From Cytophagales bacterium (GTDB taxonomy: Bacteria; Bacteroidota; Bacteroidia; Cytophagales; Amoebophilaceae): DNA of 43,348 nt. The DNA lies in the NCBI GenBank assembly GCA_020629455.1, contig JAHDDH010000002.1, forward strand, positions 1-43,348, read 5' to 3'. Under the pieces are notes generated by a model. The model made no database searches. It worked only from the letters and a program-made list of their open reading frames with translations, and was not told the DNA's origin. Every line of letters starts with the position of its first letter. The stretch's first letter is position 1. Positions 23,326 through 31,650 of this stretch are shown one piece after another. The translations under genes and the position numbers were made by a program.

Positions 23326-24216
23326 ATGTCAGATAAGCATACCATACACATAGGCAATCTTTCGGCTTGTAAAAAAAATCCAAAACCTTCTTGGTTGCGG
23401 GTAAAGCTCCCTACAGGAAAAAACTATCAGCAAGTCAGAAAAATAGTAGACGAGCATAAGCTGCATACCATTTGTGAGAGTGGAAACTGTCCGAATATGG
23501 GAGAATGTTGGGGAGCAGGCACTGCTACTTTTATGATTTTGGGAAATGTTTGTACACGTAGCTGTACTTTTTGTGCTGTGGCTACTGGAAGACCGCCTGT
23601 ATATGATACGCAGGAGCCAACACGTGTGGCACAGGCCATTCAAAAAATGGGAGTGAAACATGCAGTGATTACTTCTGTCAATCGAGATGAATTGAAAGAC
23701 CGTGGCGCTGCTATTTGGTATGAAACGGTGCGTATGATAAAAAAAATGACACCCAAAACTACCATCGAAACTTTGATTCCGGATGTCAAAGGCACATGGG
23801 AGGCTTTGGAGAAAATGATCAGTGCTGGCCAAGAGGTGGTTTCTCATAATATGGAAACGGTTGCTCGGCTATACCGTAGGGTGAGGCCACAGGCAAAGTA
23901 TACACGTAGTTTAGAACAGATTCAAAGGACTAAAACGTATGGCAAAAGAACAAAATCAGGGATTATGTTGGGTTTGGGAGAAAAAAAAGAGGAGGTGTAT
24001 CAAGCCATGGATGATTTGGTAGCGCATGGATTGGATATCCTGACGCTAGGGCAGTATTTACAACCTACAAAAATGCATATCGAAGTAGCTGAGTTTGTAC
24101 ATCCAGAGCAATTTGCTCATTTCAAAGAGGAGGGTTTGAAAAGGGGATTAAAATATGTAGAAGCAGGCCCTTTGGTGCGTTCTTCTTACCATGCAGAGAG
24201 GCATGTATACGTGTAA
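23326..24216 (+). CDS. lipA: Lipoyl synthase
   Basis: A radical-SAM enzyme inserting two sulfurs into octanoyl groups on 2-oxoacid dehydrogenases. The auxiliary cluster motif [13 protein letters not shown] and the radical-SAM motif [10 protein letters not shown] are both complete. [23 protein letters not shown], and the terminal [12 protein letters not shown] with the conserved Arg-Ser-Ser are present. At 296 residues it is full length. It implies endogenous lipoylation rather than pure lipoate scavenging; lipB is not visible here. It is a single gene converging with the Rpn-family gene. Confidence 0.97.
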   Translation: MSDKHTIHIGNLSACKKNPKPSWLRVKLPTGKNYQQVRKIVDEHKLHTICESGNCPNMGECWGAGTATFMILGNVCTRSCTFCAVATGRPPVYDTQEPTRVAQAIQKMGVKHAVITSVNRDELKDRGAAIWYETVRMIKKMTPKTTIETLIPDVKGTWEALEKMISAGQEVVSHNMETVARLYRRVRPQAKYTRSLEQIQRTKTYGKRTKSGIMLGLGEKKEEVYQAMDDLVAHGLDILTLGQYLQPTKMHIEVAEFVHPEQFAHFKEEGLKRGLKYVEAGPLVRSSYHAERHVYV

Positions 24217-24220
24217 ATAA

Positions 24221-24259
24221 AAAATGGGTATACATCAATTCGATACTGATATATACCCA
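24221..24259 (-). terminator. Terminator of the Rpn-family gene
   Basis: TGGGTATA (24226-24233) pairs with TATACCCA (24252-24259) over 8 bp. On the minus strand the stem is followed by TTTTTTATTT. The plus strand has no T tract, so it serves the minus-strand gene ending at 24289. Confidence 0.7.
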
Positions 24260-24288
24260 CAAAAAAACAAAATTATAAATCTTGATAT

Positions 24289-25596
24289 TTAATCTTCTGT
24301 TTCTTCAAATGCTATTTTCTCACTTTTTCTATGATTATTCTTTTCTTCTTCTATTCTTTGTGATTGACTAAAAAATGGCTGGCTATTCGTGTTCAGTTCA
24401 TCAAAAATATCTTTTGGCTGCCAAGTAGGCCAATTACTACTATCCCATCCTGAATTTTCTTCTTTTATTCTTTCTACATGACGGGATTTGAAAAATTGAG
24501 GAGATTCTCCTAAAAAATTTTTGTAAGAATTCTTGAAATCTTTGTAAGAAATTTCATTATTCTTATTGTACTGATTTTGAAATGCTTGTATTTCCTTCTC
24601 TGCTTGTCCTCTTTGTTGGCCTAGGTCTATATTTTTTTGTTTTTGTTTTTCTTTTATAATATTATCCAATATACTGTCTTTTAATATTTTATCATATCCT
24701 TCTCTTTCTTGTCGAGACCATTTTTCTTTTTGCATAACCTCATAGCTTTTTTTTATATACAGTAAACCATCATTTTCTAATATTGAATTATCTATTTTTT
24801 TTTTTTCATGACAAAAAGTTAAAAAATCTAACCAAAATAATTTTTTATAAAAATTATCGTTTAAAATTTTTTCTTTTTCTTCTTCTTTCAAATTATTTGG
24901 ATAACATAAATTTTTTGTAAAAAAATTTTGTAATTCTTTTTTTTCTTCTTCCAAAATTAAAGACCGAAACTTATTCAATTCAAAGATTTTAAAATAAGTT
25001 TTATTTTTATTAATAATTTTATGATCATCTAGTGTAGTATAAGCTATACAATTTTCTACTCTTTCATTATTAGCCAACAAACAAGTGCCTCCATTTTCTT
25101 TTCTATTAGTATAAATTACTAGTGTATATACTGGTGGTATATCATAAGGTGATACAATACTATATTTATTATTACTAAATTCCATTTTTTGAGCAAGTTC
25201 ATCTACAGTCTGACATACAGCAAGTGAAGCATAATATTGTACACGAGGTAAAAAATAAGTAGAATTTGCCCTCTGCATTTCTACAATAATTTTACCTCCT
25301 TGTTTATTTTTTTCTGTATAAATATATTTTATGTCTACAAAACTTTTTTTTTCAATTCCTGCATTGGTATTTTCAGAATTCGCAATTCGAAGTTGATCTA
25401 TTTTATTTTCCTCATTAAAATCAAATAAAGTGTTGATAAAGTCTTTCGCAATATCTATATGATTTGAATTTCCAAATAATTTTTTAAATGTCGAATCATA
25501 AGTAGGGTCTGCAAATGGAAATTTTTTGGAGAATATACTTTCATTCTTTTGATCTTGCTTATTCGACCTCAAATGCCTGCTATGAGCAAAAGGCAA
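24289..25596 (-). CDS. Rpn-family PD-(D/E)XK nuclease / putative transposase-type protein
   Basis: The N-terminal PFADPTYDSTFKKLFGN (27-43) is the signature of the recombination-promoting nuclease (Rpn, PD-(D/E)XK transposase) family, abundant in Amoebophilaceae. Active-site elements are Asp88 (FVDIKYIY) and ExQ at Glu106-Gln108 (IIVEMQ), so the nuclease core appears intact. The C-terminal half (about residues 230-435) is long, charged and helical and not recognised. The first usable start is TTG at 25596; the family normally begins a few residues before FADPTYD. It stands alone between lipA and groEL with its own terminator. DNA substrate and role are unknown; some relatives promote RecA-independent recombination. 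Confidence 0.8.
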   Translation of the reverse strand: MPFAHSRHLRSNKQDQKNESIFSKKFPFADPTYDSTFKKLFGNSNHIDIAKDFINTLFDFNEENKIDQLRIANSENTNAGIEKKSFVDIKYIYTEKNKQGGKIIVEMQRANSTYFLPRVQYYASLAVCQTVDELAQKMEFSNNKYSIVSPYDIPPVYTLVIYTNRKENGGTCLLANNERVENCIAYTTLDDHKIINKNKTYFKIFELNKFRSLILEEEKKELQNFFTKNLCYPNNLKEEEKEKILNDNFYKKLFWLDFLTFCHEKKKIDNSILENDGLLYIKKSYEVMQKEKWSRQEREGYDKILKDSILDNIIKEKQKQKNIDLGQQRGQAEKEIQAFQNQYNKNNEISYKDFKNSYKNFLGESPQFFKSRHVERIKEENSGWDSSNWPTWQPKDIFDELNTNSQPFFSQSQRIEEEKNNHRKSEKIAFEETED

Positions 25597-25713
25597 TAAA
25601 AATAATTTTGTTTGAGAAAGTAGTATGGGTAGTTTTTCATGATTAAAAAAATTAAAATTTTATTTGATTGAAAATCAAATATTTTGGGGCTATCCCAAAA
25701 AGACTTAAAAATA

Positions 25714-25742
25714 AAAAAGGCCTGAAAATTTCAGGCCTTTTT
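25714..25742. terminator. Bidirectional-looking terminator after groEL
   Basis: The near-perfect palindrome AAAAAGGCCTGAAA (25714-25727) with its complement to 25742 forms a stem of about 13 bp with very little loop. On the minus strand it is followed by T-rich sequence. It terminates groEL and separates it from the Rpn-family gene on the same strand. Confidence 0.8.
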
Positions 25743-25771
25743 GCAGTGTAATATTTTGAAAAATCAAAAAA

Positions 25772-27421
25772 TTACATCATACCATTCATTCCTCCCATAG
25801 GTGGCATTCCTCCGCCTGCTCCTGGCATTCCTGCTCCTTTTTCTTCTTCTTTTTCTTCTGCAATTACGCATTCAGTAGTCAAGAGTAAGGAAGCAATAGA
25901 CGCCGCATTCTCCACAGCCATTCTCGTTACTTTTGTAGGATCTAAAACACCTGCTTGAAATAAATTTTCATACTCGTCTGTTCTAGCATTGTATCCAAAG
26001 TCATCAGTACCGTCTTTTACTTTATTTACAACTACAGAACCTTCTCCTCCTGCATTTTCTACGATTTTACGCAAAGGCGCTTCTAAAGATTTTTTTACAA
26101 TCTCTACACCTGTTGCTTGGTCTTCATTGTCTACTTCTACATGGTCTAATGCTGTCAAAGCACGAATCAAAGCGACACCTCCTCCTGGTACTACCCCTTC
26201 TTGTACAGCAGCTCTTGTAGCATGCAATGCATCGTCTACTCTGTCTTTTTTTTCTTTCATCTCTACTTCTGTAGCAGCCCCTATATAAAGAATAGCTACG
26301 CCTCCTGCAAGTTTGGCAAGTCTTTCTTGGAGCTTTTCTTTGTCGTAGTCTGAAGTAGTATTTTTTATTTGTGTTCTGATTTGATTAATTCTTCCTTCGA
26401 TATTTTCTTTTTTGCCATTGCCATTCACAATCACAGTATTTTCTTTGTCTATATTTACTTTTTCTGCTGTGCCTAAATAATCAATTGTAGCATTTTCTAG
26501 TTTATAACCTCTTTCTTCTGAAATAACAGTACCTCCTGTAAGCATGGCAATATCTTCCAACATTTCTTTTCTTCTATCGCCAAAACCTGGGGCTTTTACA
26601 GCTGCTACTTTTAAAGCACCTCTAATTTTATTAACAACTAAAGTAGCCAATGCTTCTCCGTCTACATCTTCTGCGATGATCATTAGTGGCTTTCCTGTTT
26701 GTGATACTGCTTCTAAAATAGGCAGTAAGTCTTTCATTGTAGAAATTTTTTTATCACAAATCAATAAATATGGATTTTCTAATTCTGTAGCCATTTTTTC
26801 TGTGTTGGTTACAAAATAAGGAGATAGATAACCTCTATCAAACTCCATACCTTCTACTACTTTCACTTCAGTAGAAGTACCTTTGGCTTCTTCTACAGTG
26901 ATTACACCATCTTTGCCTACTTTTTCCATTGCATCAGCAATCATTTTACCAATGGTTTTGTCATTGTTAGCAGAAATAGTGGCTACTTGTTGTATTTCAT
27001 TGGCTCCTGCAATCGGTTTAGAATTTTCTTTGAGCTTGCCTATCACATGCTGAATCGCTTTATCTATACCACGTTTTAAATCCATAGGATTGGCGCCTGC
27101 TTCTACATTTTTGATGCCATTGACAAATATAGATTGTGCCAAAACGCTGGCAGTTGTTGTGCCATCACCGGCATGATCAGCTGTTTTAGAAGCTACTTCT
27201 TTGACAAGTTGCGCTCCTAAATTTTCTACAGGATCTTTAAGTTCTATTTCTTTAGCTACAGATACACCATCTTTGGTGACACTAGGCGCACCAAATTTTT
27301 TGTCAATGACTACGTTTCTGCCTTTAGGCCCTAGAGTGACGCTGACAGCATTGGCCATAATGTCTACGCCTTTCTTAAGTTTTGTTCTGGCTTCTGAATT
27401 AAAGAGTATATTTTTTGACAT
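25772..27421 (-). CDS. groEL: 60 kDa chaperonin GroEL
   Basis: The double-ring ATP-dependent folding chamber working with GroES. The 549-residue protein has [14 protein letters not shown] near the N-terminus, the ATP-site [11 protein letters not shown] (near 87), [18 protein letters not shown], and the typical C-terminal GGM-rich tail ([16 protein letters not shown]). It follows groES by 33 nt as an operon and ends in a strong hairpin. GroEL is usually very highly expressed in endosymbionts. Confidence 0.99.
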   Translation of the reverse strand: MSKNILFNSEARTKLKKGVDIMANAVSVTLGPKGRNVVIDKKFGAPSVTKDGVSVAKEIELKDPVENLGAQLVKEVASKTADHAGDGTTTASVLAQSIFVNGIKNVEAGANPMDLKRGIDKAIQHVIGKLKENSKPIAGANEIQQVATISANNDKTIGKMIADAMEKVGKDGVITVEEAKGTSTEVKVVEGMEFDRGYLSPYFVTNTEKMATELENPYLLICDKKISTMKDLLPILEAVSQTGKPLMIIAEDVDGEALATLVVNKIRGALKVAAVKAPGFGDRRKEMLEDIAMLTGGTVISEERGYKLENATIDYLGTAEKVNIDKENTVIVNGNGKKENIEGRINQIRTQIKNTTSDYDKEKLQERLAKLAGGVAILYIGAATEVEMKEKKDRVDDALHATRAAVQEGVVPGGGVALIRALTALDHVEVDNEDQATGVEIVKKSLEAPLRKIVENAGGEGSVVVNKVKDGTDDFGYNARTDEYENLFQAGVLDPTKVTRMAVENAASIASLLLTTECVIAEEKEEEKGAGMPGAGGGMPPMGGMNGMM

Positions 27422-27454
27422 AAGATATTTTGATAAATTTTAAAAAATTATAGG

Positions 27455-27736
27455 TTATTGAACAATTGCGTAAATATCAGACTCTCGCATAATCATGTAT
27501 TCTTTTCCTTCAATCGTAGTTTCAGTACCACTATATTTTCCATAAAGTACTTGATCTCCTACTTTTACAGTTAAAGGTTCTTCTTTTTTTCCACTACCCA
27601 CGGCTACTACAGTGCCTTTTTGTGGTTTTTCTTTTGCTGTATCAGGAATGATAATGCCTCCAGTAGTTTTCTCTTCTGAAACAGCTGGTGCTACAATGAC
27701 GCGATCTGCCAATGGTTGTAATTTGATATGATTCAT
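27455..27736 (-). CDS. groES: 10 kDa co-chaperonin GroES
   Basis: The 93-residue heptameric lid for Gro[14 protein letters not shown] at the N-terminus, the mobile loop [21 protein letters not shown] that contacts GroEL, and [14 protein letters not shown] are intact. It leads the groES-groEL operon. The 192-nt upstream interval has an 8-bp inverted repeat TGTTGATG/CATCAACA (27776-27783 and 27804-27811) but no CIRCE element. Confidence 0.98.
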   Translation of the reverse strand: MNHIKLQPLADRVIVAPAVSEEKTTGGIIIPDTAKEKPQKGTVVAVGSGKKEEPLTVKVGDQVLYGKYSGTETTIEGKEYMIMRESDIYAIVQ

Positions 27737-27775
27737 GGTGTTTACGTTTTAAATTTTACAATTGAATTGCAAGGA

Positions 27776-27811
27776 TGTTGATGTTTAATAAAAAATATCC
27801 ATCCATCAACA
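27776..27811. repeat. Inverted repeat upstream of groES
   Basis: TGTTGATG (27776-27783) and CATCAACA (27804-27811) are perfect 8-bp arms separated by 20 nt, about 40 nt upstream of the groES start. They could form a leader hairpin or an operator. The sequence does not match the HrcA/CIRCE operator. Function is unproven. Confidence 0.35.
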
Positions 27812-27928
27812 AAAAAATATTAAGCACATATTATGCCAATTTTTTACCCTTCCAATCAAGAACTACTTTTATTCATTTTTATACTGTCAAAATGACATAA
27901 ACTATCCCAAAGTACAACGATTAATACA

Positions 27929-28855
27929 TCAATGCTTGCTTAACAAACGTATATTCTTTGCTACTTGCTCATAAGAAGTTTGAAGTAAAACCTTTTCTTT
28001 TTCATTGAGTTTAAGCGGTACGATTTTTTCTACACCTCCTTTTCCCAAAATCACTGGAATGCCTAAATAACCTTTGTCAATACCATATTCTCCTTTAAGC
28101 TGTATGCATACAGGTAATAATCTTCGCTGATTTTTTACTATAGCTTCTACCATTTGTGCAGTAGCAGCGCCAGGAGCATACCATGCAGAAGTGTTCATAA
28201 GTTGTACAAAGGTGCCTCCTCCGTATTTTGTTTTTTCAATAATTTTTGAAAGAGTTTTTTCATCGATTAAATCACTGGCTGGTATACCTGCTATAGTTGT
28301 ATGCCTAGGCAAAGGGACCATAGTATCTCCATGGCCTCCCAATAGCAAGGCTTGAATATCTTTGGGGGATATTTTTAAATGCTGTGCGATCAACGTGCGA
28401 TAGCGTGCTGTATCTAAAATTCCGGCCATACCTATCACTTTTTCTCTTGGCAACCCAGAGGTGACATGTGCTTGGTAGGTCATGGCGTCTAAAGGATTTG
28501 ATACAATAATAAATATGGCTTGTGGAGCATATTGTAAAACTTTTTGCATGACTTGTTCTACAATTTTGGCGTTTGTCAGTACAAGATCATCTCTATTCAT
28601 ACCAGGTTTTCGGGTAATACCTGCCGTGATGACGACGATTTGAGCATCTCGAGCAGCAGTATAATCATTATGTACACCAATCACTTGGGTGTCGTAGGCA
28701 TTGATAGCAGCAGCTTGTGTAATATCAAGTGCCTTGGCTTCTGCTAGCCCCTGTTTTGTATCTAGCAAAACAATTTCTTCTACAACGGAGCGTAAGGCTA
28801 AAATATGTGCACAAGTAGCGCCTACATTGCCAGCGCCAATAATGGTGACTTTCAT
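27929..28855 (-). CDS. mdh: Malate dehydrogenase (LDH-like type)
   Basis: NAD-dependent interconversion of malate and oxaloacetate. The 308-residue protein has the Rossmann loop IGAGNVGATCAH, Asp32 for NAD preference, the active-site loop TAGITRKPGMNRDDL (Arg82 giving malate specificity over lactate, Arg88), DTARYR with Arg151, and the catalytic His175 in GGHGDTMVPL. It is a monocistronic minus-strand gene between groES and the divergent rhomboid gene. No other TCA-cycle gene is in the window. Confidence 0.97.
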   Translation of the reverse strand: MKVTIIGAGNVGATCAHILALRSVVEEIVLLDTKQGLAEAKALDITQAAAINAYDTQVIGVHNDYTAARDAQIVVITAGITRKPGMNRDDLVLTNAKIVEQVMQKVLQYAPQAIFIIVSNPLDAMTYQAHVTSGLPREKVIGMAGILDTARYRTLIAQHLKISPKDIQALLLGGHGDTMVPLPRHTTIAGIPASDLIDEKTLSKIIEKTKYGGGTFVQLMNTSAWYAPGAATAQMVEAIVKNQRRLLPVCIQLKGEYGIDKGYLGIPVILGKGGVEKIVPLKLNEKEKVLLQTSYEQVAKNIRLLSKH

Positions 28856-28952
28856 GGGATAATGGTATGATTTTGTTTATTTAAATTTAAATTGAAAGCA
28901 ATTCATAAAATTACTTTATGGATAAAGGTGATTCACACGCTAATTTTTAAAA

Positions 28953-29732
28953 ATGATGACCCATTTTATGACTCCAATAGTAAAAAAATTTTTTTTAGCA
29001 AATGTCATCATATATCTACTACATCATTGGCTGGATATAGCACTGATAGATGATTTTGGTTTGCGTTCTTTTTTATCTGAAGCATTTTTTCCTTATCAAC
29101 TTTTTACGCATTTGTTTGTACATGCTAATTTTTTTCATTTGCTTAGCAATATGCTGGTCCTTTATATGCTAGGGCCTATTTTAGAAAAAACTTTAGGAGA
29201 AAAACGTTTTTTTATTTTCTTTTTTTTTACAGGAATAGGTGCTTCTTTAATATATTTAGGTATTAATTATTTAGAACTAAAAAAATTAAAACAAGCATAT
29301 CAAAACTATATTTTACATACAACGCCTGAAAATTTTTATGCCTTCATCAGTGAGTATTCCCAAACATCTTACAGAAATTATTATCATTTTGTACAAAAAT
29401 TTTTTAATCATCCGCAGGATATAGATTGTATAAAAAAAAGTGCCTCTATTGTAGAAAACTTATTCCATACAAAAATAGATAGACCCATTGTAGGTGCTTC
29501 AGGCGCTGTTTTTGGTCTTTTAATGGCATTTGCTATGTTGTTTCCCAATGCATCCCTTTTCCTAATTTTTATTCCTATACCTATCAAGGCCAAATATTTT
29601 GTAGCACTATATGGTATTTATGAATTATATGCAGGCATACAAGATCATCCAACGGATCAAGTAGCTCATTTTGCACACTTGGGTGGTATTTTATTTGCAT
29701 ATATTTTTATCCGATGGCTCCGAAAAAATTAA
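28953..29732 (+). CDS. Rhomboid intramembrane serine protease, apparently active
   Basis: Cleaves transmembrane substrates within the inner membrane. The L1/TM2 motif HLFVHANFFHLLSNM gives the oxyanion residues His61 and Asn66, the catalytic GASG site is at 181-184 (Ser183), and the catalytic His242 is in AHLGG. About 259 residues with six helices; a 70-residue insert (about 105-175) between helices is unusual and partly charged. MM at the start leaves a one-codon ambiguity. It converges with thiL. It contrasts with the protease-dead paralogue at 14901-15704. Confidence 0.92.
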   Translation: MMTHFMTPIVKKFFLANVIIYLLHHWLDIALIDDFGLRSFLSEAFFPYQLFTHLFVHANFFHLLSNMLVLYMLGPILEKTLGEKRFFIFFFFTGIGASLIYLGINYLELKKLKQAYQNYILHTTPENFYAFISEYSQTSYRNYYHFVQKFFNHPQDIDCIKKSASIVENLFHTKIDRPIVGASGAVFGLLMAFAMLFPNASLFLIFIPIPIKAKYFVALYGIYELYAGIQDHPTDQVAHFAHLGGILFAYIFIRWLRKN

Positions 29733-29739
29733 TATTGAT

Positions 29740-30774
29740 CTAATAATGCACCCATCCTTGTGCTTTGAGTGGTATTTTTTGATGTGATGCACTAGTAATT
29801 AAATGACACCCCTCTGACTGGGATACTGTATGACCTATTACTGTAACTCCTGGGTATATTTTTATTTTTTCATATGCTTCTTGTGGCAATGTAAAAAGTA
29901 GTTCATAGTCTTCTCCTCCATGCAATGCACATATCGTAGGGTCTAGATGCAAGTCAAGAGCAGTTTTTTTAGTGGTTAGCAGGATAGGTATTTTTTCTTC
30001 ATAGAGTAAAATGCCTACACGAGAGGCTTGGCTAATATGTAATAGCTCAGAGGATAATCCATCAGAAATATCAATCATAGCAGAAGGCAATATTTGATGC
30101 TTTTGCATAAATTTCTGCAAATCAGTATTGATTTCTGGTTTCAATTGTCTTTCAATCACATATTGATGCTCTTCCAAGACAGGTTGCATGGTATCGTGCG
30201 CCAAAAAAACCTTTTTCTCTCGGTTGAGTATTTGTAGTCCGAGATAAGCAGCACCTAAATCTCCAGTAACACAAATCAATTCCTGTGGTTGTGCTGTACT
30301 TCTTTTACAAATACTATTTTTTTTTACAGTGCCTATAGCACTCACTGCAATACTCAACCCTTGTGTAGCAGCTGTGGTATCTCCTCCAATCAAATCTACT
30401 TGGTAATGTGTACAAGCTAAAGCAATACCTTCATAAAGTGTTTGTAATGCTTCTAAAGAAAATTTACTGCTCACAGCTATACTCACAGTAATTTGTTCAG
30501 GAGTACCATTCATTGCCAAAATATCAGATATATTGACAACAACAGCCTTATAACCCAAATGTTTCAAAGGACAATAGGTTAAATCAAAATGAATATTTTC
30601 AATCAACATATCCGTTGTCATCAAAGTGTAATGTGTAGTATCTTTAGCAATCACAGCAGCATCATCCCCAATACCTACAATAGTAGATGGATTTTTATTT
30701 TTAAATTTTTGGGATAGACTATGGATTAATGAAAACTCGCCTACGTCAGATATCTTAGTAAATTTTGATGGCAT
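29740..30774 (-). CDS. thiL: Thiamine-monophosphate kinase
   Basis: Phosphorylates thiamine monophosphate to the cofactor thiamine diphosphate. The N-terminal FSLI and VGIGDDAAVIA contain the metal-binding aspartates. TTDMLIENIHFDL, NISDILAMNGTPEQ, IGGDTTA and ISDGLSSELLHI are further AIR-synthase-fold motifs, and LHGGEDYELLF is the late signature. At 344 residues it is full length. No thiamine biosynthesis gene is adjacent, so the substrate may be scavenged. It is separated by a tRNA on the opposite strand from the CADD-family gene. Confidence 0.95.
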   Translation of the reverse strand: MPSKFTKISDVGEFSLIHSLSQKFKNKNPSTIVGIGDDAAVIAKDTTHYTLMTTDMLIENIHFDLTYCPLKHLGYKAVVVNISDILAMNGTPEQITVSIAVSSKFSLEALQTLYEGIALACTHYQVDLIGGDTTAATQGLSIAVSAIGTVKKNSICKRSTAQPQELICVTGDLGAAYLGLQILNREKKVFLAHDTMQPVLEEHQYVIERQLKPEINTDLQKFMQKHQILPSAMIDISDGLSSELLHISQASRVGILLYEEKIPILLTTKKTALDLHLDPTICALHGGEDYELLFTLPQEAYEKIKIYPGVTVIGHTVSQSEGCHLITSASHQKIPLKAQGWVHY

Positions 30775-30830
30775 TTTTATAAAATGAAAAAAAATATTAT
30801 TTTTAATAAAATTGATTCTTTTTAAAGAAA

Positions 30831-30905
30831 GGGTCCTTAGCTCAGCTGGTTTAGAGCACCTGCCTTACAAGCAGGGGGTCGCAGGTTCGAATCCTGCAGG
30901 ACCCA
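30831..30905 (+). tRNA. tRNA-Val (anticodon TAC)
   Basis: A 75-nt cloverleaf: acceptor GGGTCCT/AGGACCC, D stem GCTC/GAGC, anticodon stem CCTGC/GCAGG with loop CTTACAA (anticodon TAC), and T stem GCAGG/CCTGC with loop TTCGAAT. No CCA is encoded. It lies between thiL and the CADD-family gene, which are both on the opposite strand. Confidence 0.97.
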
Positions 30906-30952
30906 CAAAAAATAATTTCTCTTTCTATCAAAGATCTATCCATTTTTCTTTT

Positions 30953-31618
30953 TTAAATATTTTTTTTTCTCTCTTCTTCTGAGATATACACACCATCTAA
31001 AAAATACCACAAATCTTGTGCAATTTTTTGTGCAGATGCCTGTGCTTTTTTCTTTTCTGAGCAAGAAAGTTTTTCTATCAAAGACCAACAAGCTTGGGTA
31101 TGCTCTTGATCAACCGTTGCATGTACTACAAAATATTGTGCTTGTACTTCCTCTATTGCATAATATTCCTTAAGTCCTTTTAGTTTTGTCGCTGCTATGG
31201 CAGGCACTTGATATTCTTGTGCTATCAACGCGCCTAACCCCTCTACATAAGAAGCTTGAGTATTTTTCTGAAAAGAGGCTATCAGATGGGCTGTATTTTG
31301 ATTTGGTAGGCCATCCATTACTGTTGCTTTAGACATTCCTAAGTTTTGTGCAAACTGTAACCACAGCTCAGGATGATTGTTTTGCCCCTGTTCTTCATCA
31401 CAAAGGTTATCCAGTAGTATTTGTCTAGAAAACAAGTCTTCACACTGTGTATGAATAGCGCTGATATGTCGTGGAAATACATATATATGCTGATAATATT
31501 GCACTGCATAATATTGCAAATCTTTAAGAGTCAATTTTCCTTTTTGCCAATCTTTATAAAAAGGATGTTGCAATAAATAATATTCTTGTAGCGGTTGTAT
31601 AAAATTTTGAAAATTCAT
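30953..31618 (-). CDS. CADD-family diiron protein (self-sacrificing p-aminobenzoate synthase)
   Basis: A 221-residue all-helical heme-oxygenase-fold protein aligning along its length with Chlamydia trachomatis CADD (CT610), which makes p-aminobenzoate from one of its own tyrosines. Matching blocks are HPFYKDWQKGKLT, PRHISAIHTQCEDL and LLDNLCDEEQGQNNH. All metal ligands I could align are kept (Glu75, His82, Glu135, His166, Asp170, His173, matching CT610 E81, H88, E142, H174, D178, H181), as are the sacrificial tyrosine (Tyr21 for Tyr27), the catalytic lysine (Lys145 for Lys152) and Tyr162 for Tyr170; Tyr141 is Gln. It follows uvrA by 32 nt. TenA/PqqC relatives share the fold, but the matches favour CADD. 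Confidence 0.88.
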   Translation of the reverse strand: MNFQNFIQPLQEYYLLQHPFYKDWQKGKLTLKDLQYYAVQYYQHIYVFPRHISAIHTQCEDLFSRQILLDNLCDEEQGQNNHPELWLQFAQNLGMSKATVMDGLPNQNTAHLIASFQKNTQASYVEGLGALIAQEYQVPAIAATKLKGLKEYYAIEEVQAQYFVVHATVDQEHTQACWSLIEKLSCSEKKKAQASAQKIAQDLWYFLDGVYISEEERKKNI

Positions 31619-31650
31619 GTAAATAAAAAATAGGAATTATAAAAAAATAT

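Noticed and set aside
25989-26819. Long open frames on the plus strand opposite groEL
   Set aside because: They are antisense shadows of a highly conserved gene, with low-complexity Ser/Thr/Pro composition and no family resemblance.
27737-27928. CIRCE/HrcA operator before groES
   Set aside because: The TTAGCACTC-N9-GAGTGCTAA element is absent; only an unrelated 8-bp inverted repeat is present.
30953-31618. TenA-type thiaminase annotation suggested by the neighbouring thiL
   Set aside because: Residue-by-residue matches, including the sacrificial tyrosine and lysine, fit CADD rather than TenA.
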